Positions 30,479-36,209 of a stretch of DNA of 36,209 nt are shown here, piece after piece (position 1 is the stretch's first letter; every line of letters starts with the position of its first letter). The notes beneath the pieces were generated by a model. That model ran no database searches. It had not been told where the DNA came from and saw only the letters and a program-made list of their open reading frames with translations. The position numbers were made by a program, and so were the translations under genes. The stretch spans positions 1 through 36,209 of the forward strand of contig JAGFNK010000525.1 in NCBI GenBank assembly GCA_025769875.1, in the 5' to 3' direction. Source of the DNA: Russula earlei (Eukaryota; Basidiomycota; Agaricomycetes; Russulales; Russulaceae).

Positions 30479-33400
30479 TTAGATGCTGGTTCCCAAGTAT
30501 TTTCTGCGACCTGTATACCCTTTCCATTTAACTAGGTATTGGATTCCTTTGCGGTTTGGGGAGAGCCGAGAGTTTAGGATCTGCTCTACTTCATATTGTT
30601 CTTCACCTTCGACTAATATTGGTGGCGGGTTTGAAAAGTTAGGACCATGGGCAATGGTTTCTTTGTAAGGTTTAATCAGGGAGTGGTGAAAAACTGGGTG
30701 TATCTTCCAAGACTTTGGTAGTTCGAGGCGAACGTTTACTGGATAGGCAGTGGTGACTTTGAATGGCCCATAGCGTCGAGGGGCTAGTTTTGCTTTTGGG
30801 TGAGTCGTTCGTAGATTCGTGGCTTCCAGCCATACTTGATCCCCTTCTTTAAAACGAAATGTGGAGGATTGAGGTCCTGATTGCTTCATGATTTCTGTTG
30901 CTCGGTTCAGGGAGGCAGCTACTTCTTCTCTGAGTTGGTTTAGTCTTGATAGTCTTTCTTGGATTGAAGGGAACTTTGATGTAAAGGCAAGGGGCGGAGC
31001 AAATGTTGGGTTAAAGCCATACCAGACTTCAAATGGGGGTTTGTTCGTAGCACTGTGTTGTCTGGCATTATGTGCGAATTCCATAAAGGGAATTAGTTCT
31101 GCCCAATTGTCTGCTTGATGGTTGCAAAATATTCGTAGGTATTGTTCTAGTTCTTGGTTAACTCGTTCTGTTTCTCCGTCTGTCTGTGGGTGATATGCTG
31201 TGCTTAGTGATACTTTGACATTTAACTTTTTCCATAGTTCTTGAGTGACTTTTGCTGCGAATTGAGGGCCTCTGTCCGATATTATTTGTGTTGGGAGCCC
31301 TATTCTTCTCCAGACATTGTTCATGATTAGTGTCGCTGTTTCGTCTGCTGTGATTGTCTTGTGGCAAGGGGTAATGATTATTGCTTTACTGAATCGATCT
31401 ACCACGACTAGGAGGCTGTCGAAGCCTTGTGAAATCGGTAGGTCCGTGATAAAGTCCATAGTAATGCTTTTCCATACTTCTCCAGCTGGTGTAATCGGTA
31501 CAAGGGGTGTTTCTGTCTTTGGACGGTTCTTTGTACTTTGGCAAATTGCGCAACCGTCTACATAACTTTTGACATAAGTTAGCATTCCTGGCCACCAATA
31601 GTTTCGGCTGATTAGTTCATAAGTTTTCCATTGGCCAGGATGCCCAGTGGCAAGGGAGTCGTGGTGTAGTTTTAGAATTTTCTTTCTTAGGGTGTCGTTG
31701 TTTGGGATATAGACTTTTCCTTTGAATAGTATTAGTCCATCTTCAAGGTTCCAGTCCTGTAAGCCTTTGGATAGTCGCCTTGGTCCATTCTTTATAATGA
31801 TTGCTAACGCGTTAGATACTTCTGGGTCATAGTCTTTGCTAGATCGTAGTTGTTGTCGAAGTTCCTGGTCGCCGATTGGTTCTGTAGCAGAGGTGCGTGT
31901 TGCTCTAATTTTAAAAAATTTGTCATCTAGGAGCACCTTTCCATCATTTTCGTTTTGTATCCCCTCTTTAAAGTCTGGCCGCCTGGACAGACCGTCTGCT
32001 TTGTTCATAGTTCCTGGGTGGTGGGTGATGGTGAAGTCGAAATTGCTGAGGAGGAGTGCCCATCGGGCTTGTCGTCTCGTGAGTTTCTGTTTTGTCATGA
32101 AGTATGTCAAGTTATTGTGGTCTGTCCATAGATCAATGGGGTGTGTAGCGCCTTCAAGGTAGTGTCGGAAGTGCCAGAGGGACAAGACAATAGCAAGGAG
32201 TTCTTTATCATAGATCATGTAATTTCGTTGTGCGGGGTCCAAGGATTTCGAGAAATAGGCTACTGGGTGATATCTGTTAAATTCATCGGGTTGTTCCAAG
32301 ATTGCACCGACTGCAAAGTCACTTGCATCGCAGATGAGTCGAAAGGGTTTCGTGTGGTTAGGTAACATGAGGATTGGGGCCGTTGTGAATGCTTGGATTA
32401 GCTTCTGAAATGCTTGTTCTTCATCGTCTTCCCACTTGAAGGGGTTTTCTTTCTTTGTTAAGTTAAACAAGGGCCGTGCTATTCGAGAGTATTGGTGGAT
32501 AAATCGTCGATAGAAGTTGCAGAATCCTAGAAATGCTTGTACTTCCGTAACATTGGTCGGAGTAGGCCACTTTGTAATGCCTATTAACTTGTCTTGGTCC
32601 ATGGATATTCGTCCTTGGGAGATATTGATGCCTAGGTAACTAATAGAGGTTTGTCGGAAAGCACATTTCTCTGGTTTCAAGTATAAGTCGTGGTCTTGGA
32701 GTGTTTTTAGGACCTTATGTGTCCAGTCGTCTAGTTCGTTCAAGGTTTGCGCCATGATTAGTATATCATCTAGATAAACAACCACTCGTTCAGTGGCGAT
32801 GTATTTTGCTAGGATGGTGTTCATAAAGCGTTGGAAAGTGGCTGGGGCGTTGCAGAGACCAAATGTCATTATCAATGGTTCGAAGAGTCCTAATGGTGTC
32901 TTGAATGCTGCGAGGTGTTCATCGCCCTCTCTGAGGCGAATATTGTTGTATCCCCATCGTACGTCAAACTTGGTAAAGTATTGGGCTCCTTGGAGTTTGT
33001 CAATTAATTCAGGAATCAAGGGTAGTGGATACGCGTCTTTGACAGTTGCTGTATTCAGGGCTCTGTAGTCTTGCACTGGTCGTAGATTTCCTCCTTTCTT
33101 TTCTACAAAGAAGAATGGGCTGGCAATAGCTGCTTTTGATGGTCGGATTGTGCCTCTCTTCAAATGTTCGTCTAAGTATTCTTTTAGGGCTTGTAGTTCC
33201 TTGGGAGTAAGTCGATAAATGCCAGAATCACGTCGGGCGATCCCTGGTTTTAGATTGATTGCATGGTCCCATGGTTGGTGAGCAGGAAGGCGTTGAGAAG
33301 CTTGTTCATCGAAAACCTTTCGCCATTTCAAGAATTGGGCGGGGATAAGTTCGTCTAATGTCTTAGGGGGTGTTTCCGCATTGGCTAACTTGGTAGCTGT

Positions 33401-34108
33401 GGTTGATTTGGCTCTTATGTTGATTGTTATTGGGCTAAACGCATCGTGGATTTGTTCGTCAACACATGGGTTCAATGGTCCTTCAGTATCTGGGAAGATT
33501 AGTGCAGCAATGTCCGTAAACTCGGGTTCTTCTTCTTCAGGGAAAGTAAGCGCTTGTATTTGGTAATTCCGCGTTCCAGATGCAGATGCAATGGTTATGC
33601 TTGGGTGTGTGGTAAGGCAAGTTCGGGGGCAGTTCCTCAGTGTGATTGTATCATTTGCCCAATCAATATCTGGGTTGTGGTGTCGTAGCCAATCGGTTCC
33701 TAAGATAATGTCGTGATCTCCAATGTTAGTGACCAGGAATTCTGCTTGTTCGTCATGAGTGGCGCCTGTGTGCGCTTGGATGCGAAGTCTTTGGATGGTG
33801 CTAAAGCGTATTAGTCCATTGGCATTTTGTGTTCCGTCTACATTTTGTGCTGGCAAGGGTTTGATCATAGTTCGAAGGTGCAGGTGGTGTCTTTGTGCAA
33901 ATCGTTCATGGATTATCATTCCTTCTGCTCCACTGTCGAGCAGGGCTCTTGCACCGATTTCTTTGCCGCTTGTCTTCCCTACTAAGGTAACTTTCAAGGC
34001 AATGGAAGGGGAGCGAATATTCTTGGTAAAAACTTTGGGGTAATTGATTTCTCTTTGTATCGTACTGATTTGGACCGCAGTCCCTCCTCGGTGCAGAAGG
34101 GGGTCCAA
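30479..34108 (-). CDS. pol: pol of element 3, 1,209 codons, chromodomain truncated
   Basis: Open frame directly after the gag stop and in the gag frame; its first codon is TTG, so no own start is expected. Residues: protease DSG 58-60; RT with YLDD 445-448; RNase H about 590-700 (DASDF, TDHNN); integrase zinc motif H815/H823/C853/C856; catalytic D885, D945, E981 with the classic 35-residue spacing; chromodomain from about 1160. All catalytic residues are present, so PR, RT, RNase H and IN could be active. One extra base near 30510 shifts the chromodomain after VKWKGYT and ends the protein early; element 1 keeps the full domain. Acts in cytoplasmic particles, then in the nucleus for integration. 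Confidence 0.92.
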   Translation of the reverse strand: MDPLLHRGGTAVQISTIQREINYPKVFTKNIRSPSIALKVTLVGKTSGKEIGARALLDSGAEGMIIHERFAQRHHLHLRTMIKPLPAQNVDGTQNANGLIRFSTIQRLRIQAHTGATHDEQAEFLVTNIGDHDIILGTDWLRHHNPDIDWANDTITLRNCPRTCLTTHPSITIASASGTRNYQIQALTFPEEEEPEFTDIAALIFPDTEGPLNPCVDEQIHDAFSPITINIRAKSTTATKLANAETPPKTLDELIPAQFLKWRKVFDEQASQRLPAHQPWDHAINLKPGIARRDSGIYRLTPKELQALKEYLDEHLKRGTIRPSKAAIASPFFFVEKKGGNLRPVQDYRALNTATVKDAYPLPLIPELIDKLQGAQYFTKFDVRWGYNNIRLREGDEHLAAFKTPLGLFEPLIMTFGLCNAPATFQRFMNTILAKYIATERVVVYLDDILIMAQTLNELDDWTHKVLKTLQDHDLYLKPEKCAFRQTSISYLGINISQGRISMDQDKLIGITKWPTPTNVTEVQAFLGFCNFYRRFIHQYSRIARPLFNLTKKENPFKWEDDEEQAFQKLIQAFTTAPILMLPNHTKPFRLICDASDFAVGAILEQPDEFNRYHPVAYFSKSLDPAQRNYMIYDKELLAIVLSLWHFRHYLEGATHPIDLWTDHNNLTYFMTKQKLTRRQARWALLLSNFDFTITHHPGTMNKADGLSRRPDFKEGIQNENDGKVLLDDKFFKIRATRTSATEPIGDQELRQQLRSSKDYDPEVSNALAIIIKNGPRRLSKGLQDWNLEDGLILFKGKVYIPNNDTLRKKILKLHHDSLATGHPGQWKTYELISRNYWWPGMLTYVKSYVDGCAICQSTKNRPKTETPLVPITPAGEVWKSITMDFITDLPISQGFDSLLVVVDRFSKAIIITPCHKTITADETATLIMNNVWRRIGLPTQIISDRGPQFAAKVTQELWKKLNVKVSLSTAYHPQTDGETERVNQELEQYLRIFCNHQADNWAELIPFMEFAHNARQHSATNKPPFEVWYGFNPTFAPPLAFTSKFPSIQERLSRLNQLREEVAASLNRATEIMKQSGPQSSTFRFKEGDQVWLEATNLRTTHPKAKLAPRRYGPFKVTTAYPVNVRLELPKSWKIHPVFHHSLIKPYKETIAHGPNFSNPPPILVEGEEQYEVEQILNSRLSPNRKGIQYLVKWKGYTGRRKYLGTSI

Positions 34109-34111
34109 TTA
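34072..34111 (-). promoter_or_regulatory. gag UAA and downstream hairpin in element 3
   Basis: TAA at 34111-34109, then a hairpin with outer GGACC (34106-34102) and GGTCC (34076-34072). Pol continues in the same frame immediately after the stop. It is the same arrangement as at 16731 in element 1. Confidence 0.5.
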
Positions 34112-35619
34112 AAAATCCATAGGAGCAGATCTTGGGCGGAGGATCGAGTCTGCAAGTGTCTCTCTCCAAGTCGTTAGTGAAGCAACAGGAACGGGTTCTT
34201 CTTGCGCAGGTTCGATGTTTTCATCTTGGATGGTTGTAGCTCTGACTGTTTGGGGGCGAGAACCTTGTCGTTGGCGTCCTTGAGCTGCTTTCTTTGCTCT
34301 ACATTGATTTGCCATATGATTCTTCTTTCCACAATAATAACAGAGATTGTTCTTGCGTCGAAATTCTTTCTCTGCATCTGTGAGGGGTTTCCTTTCACTT
34401 CTGGATTCCCAGGGTCGTTCATTGGGCTCTCCTTGGTACAAGTTAATTTCCAATGGATTATCTGATCCTTGAGTGTTCAATCCTCGGGCACGCACAGAGC
34501 GTCCTCCTCGAAAAGCAGTGGAGTTGTATAGGTGGAAAAGGTTGTCGAATTCTCTTGCTGCTTTGACAAGGGCTGCAAGCGTAGTTGGTGTTGGTGTGAT
34601 TCCCAGTATTTTCTGATGTAAGGCCGGGTTGATGTTCTTCCTAAATGCGTACATCTTTGTTCTTTCATCGGTGGTAGCTCGTGATGCGTGGTGCGACCAT
34701 TTCTGGTACCATTCATTAAATGGTAGTTTCCCTTGATAATAGGTGTGCATGGTATTAGCGGAGGCCAACTCTGCTTCTGCAGGGAATAAAATGATCGGCA
34801 AAGGCTTTCTTGAAGTCGTCCCATGACCCATAGTCTGCTACGGTACGAGCCATAGCCTTGGTGGTTTGTTCTCTAGCCCATGCTCCAGCGGGTGTTCCTA
34901 CTTTAAAGTGGGTTAGTGCAGCGGCAACTTTCTTGCTTTCATCTGTAAAGGAGTCGCCATTGATGTAATAATAATTGGCCAAAGCTGCCCAAAAGGCTTC
35001 TGCGTTATCAGCCTTTCCGTCAAAGGGTTCTGGTGCTGTTCCAACAAGGCGCGGATTGCTTGACATGGTGGGATTCTGAGTTGTTGTAGCTGTAACAATA
35101 GGTGGGGCTGAACCTTGTAGTTGGATTCTAGTTGGAGTGAGCGTTCGAGGGACTGCTTGTGGTACGTTGCTAGTTGTATGAGGAGTAGGTTGTTGGGTAT
35201 TACGCCGAGTAGAAGGTCCTGGAGTGGTGCTTCGAGTGCTCTGAGCAGTTCCTAGGATAGCGGTAACTTCTTGAGGTGTTCTGGCTGAGAAATCGACTTC
35301 TCGATTGTTATAGTAAACCCAATGTCTTCTAGAACGGACTCCACTTGACTGGTCTGTCTAGGAAGAGGCCTGAATAGTTATAGGGGTTGAAGTCTTGAAC
35401 GTTTTCTGCTCCTGGGGCTGCCGCTTTAAGTTGTTCGGTGGTAACTTCGTCGTTATCGTCTTCGTATAACCAAGTGTCAGAAAGATTTCCGTGGTTGATA
35501 ATAGGTGTGCCTGCAAATTTTCCTCGGTAACAGTGATCTTGGGTGTCGTAACTGAGGTTTTCAAATAGGAGTGGGATTAGATTTTCTTCTTCGTCAGTGA
35601 TGTCTCTCCTAGTGCTCAT
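34109..35619 (-). pseudogene. gag: gag of element 3, two 1-nt shifts
   Basis: ATG 35619 is the first ATG after the ATG-free leader; the second, in the same ancestral frame, is at 35066 (MSSNPRL). The core (VADYGSWDDFKKAFADHF; WYQKWSHHASRATTDERTKM) and CCHC knuckle (CYYCGKKNHMANQC, about 34340) are clear. Two extra bases, near 35338 and 34785, break the frame at places where element 1 is in frame, while element 1 is broken elsewhere. A continuous gag is therefore the likely parental state. Confidence 0.85.
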
Positions 35620-35623
35620 AGAT

Positions 35624-36209
35624 CTAGACGACTGTTATAGTCCAATGGCCGTTGTTCCAAGGATATGCAATGGTGTAGGCTGGCTTTAGTCGAATGGTAT
35701 CCGGTCTTCCTTGATGTTTTCTTAATTGGATTCGGGAGTATTCTTCAGTAATGCTGCTTTGTGTTAGAACTACTCGGGTTTTCCACAGATATCCTTCAAA
35801 TTCTGCTGGAGAGATGGCAAAGTCACTTATTTCCTTGGTGGGGTGCTTGTAAACTATAAAGTGTGTCAGTCGTTGATGCCAAGCTTGGGTACAATAATTC
35901 TTGAATTCAATTAACTCTCTCCTTGAACGCGTAGGTAGGTTTAATGCTAAGAAGGATTGTTCTGGTAGATAACAGTGTAAATCAGTATTCCTAAGATCGG
36001 TACTATCAGGGGATTCAACAAGGGGTGATGCAAAGGGTTGGATAGGTATGACAGGGGTAGGAATACGATTGGTAAACAAGGGTACGTAGGCGTCAGGAGG
36101 GGTAGGAGGTAATGGTCTTTCAACAAGAAATCCTCTTGTGTTGGGAACTGTTTCTCTCTCAGGGGGTCGTTGGGATGACGCGCGTCTCCTGTGTCGAGGA
36201 GCCAGATTT
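35624..36209 (-). CDS. Leader ORF c of element 3, partial
   Basis: Same frame as ORF c of element 1, ending four nt before the gag ATG; the 5' end is outside the window. No ATG occurs on the minus strand between 36209 and 35620. Only a few differences from element 1, none breaking the frame. Confidence 0.5.
   Translation of the reverse strand, partial: NLAPRHRRRASSQRPPERETVPNTRGFLVERPLPPTPPDAYVPLFTNRIPTPVIPIQPFASPLVESPDSTDLRNTDLHCYLPEQSFLALNLPTRSRRELIEFKNYCTQAWHQRLTHFIVYKHPTKEISDFAISPAEFEGYLWKTRVVLTQSSITEEYSRIQLRKHQGRPDTIRLKPAYTIAYPWNNGHWTITVV

Larger units (their letters stand above)
29314..36209 (-). mobile_element. Ty3/gypsy chromovirus, element 3 (family A), 5' part beyond window
   Basis: Minus-strand near twin of element 1: 3' LTR 29314-30143, polypurine tract 30157-30144, small 3' ORF, pol 34108-30479, gag 35619-34109 and part of leader ORF c to the window edge. 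It is the best preserved copy for pol. Left flank CAAGC (29309-29313) can be compared with the right flank outside the window. It lies in opposite orientation to element 1, forming large inverted repeats about 8 kb apart. Confidence 0.93.

Noticed and set aside
1..36209. CRISPR array, rRNA or tRNA genes
   Set aside because: No regularly spaced short repeats and no recognisable structural RNA were seen on either strand by eye.

Overview
The window looks like nuclear DNA of a mushroom-forming basidiomycete (Agaricomycetes). Host-type genes are cut by many 45-54 nt GT..AG introns, one gene is a WD40 protein with a C-terminal membrane helix, there is a Tnp2/Plavaka-like DNA transposase, and most of the rest is Ty3/gypsy LTR retrotransposon. 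No species can be named from sequence alone. No bacterial features, rRNA, tRNA or CRISPR array were seen.

Left third (1-11840): non-coding DNA with nested inverted repeats (1-710); a solo LTR of family B (716-1677, TSD CCAGC) one base upstream of the start codon of a 7-exon WD40/TM gene (1684-3200); a 7-exon gene of unknown function (3596-5132) with one frameshift; a decayed, spliced Tnp2-type transposase on the minus strand (9823-5406) split by a solo LTR of family A (8100-8928, TSD ACAAG); a broken hypothetical gene (10219-10889); and a coiled-coil gene (11366-11840) cut off by a retrotransposon.

Right two thirds (11841-36209): copies of one Ty3/gypsy chromovirus, family A. Element 1 (11841-21541, plus strand) has all parts but carries single-base frameshifts. 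A 5'-deleted older copy, element 2, follows (21542-26248, plus strand, itself hit by a family B solo LTR with TSD CCATA). Next is a fragment of an unrelated gypsy element (C, minus strand, 26249-29313). Element 3 (29314 to the window edge, minus strand) is a near twin of element 1 and has an open 1,209-codon pol.

The most unusual feature is the 5' half of family A. From the predicted transcript start (12376) to the gag start (15219) there is no ATG in any frame over 2,843 nt, while CAT occurs about 40 times in the internal part. Yet this stretch holds several long open frames (a, b, c and a hydrophobic U5 frame) that also lack methionine. The visible part of element 3 and the R-U5 of two other well preserved LTR copies are likewise ATG-free. 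This suggests non-AUG initiation plus leaky scanning to gag. The family also shows a Tf1-like self-priming signature (10 nt at the transcript start complementary to the primer-binding site), an in-frame UAA followed by a hairpin between gag and pol, and CRE/ATF-type sites in U3.
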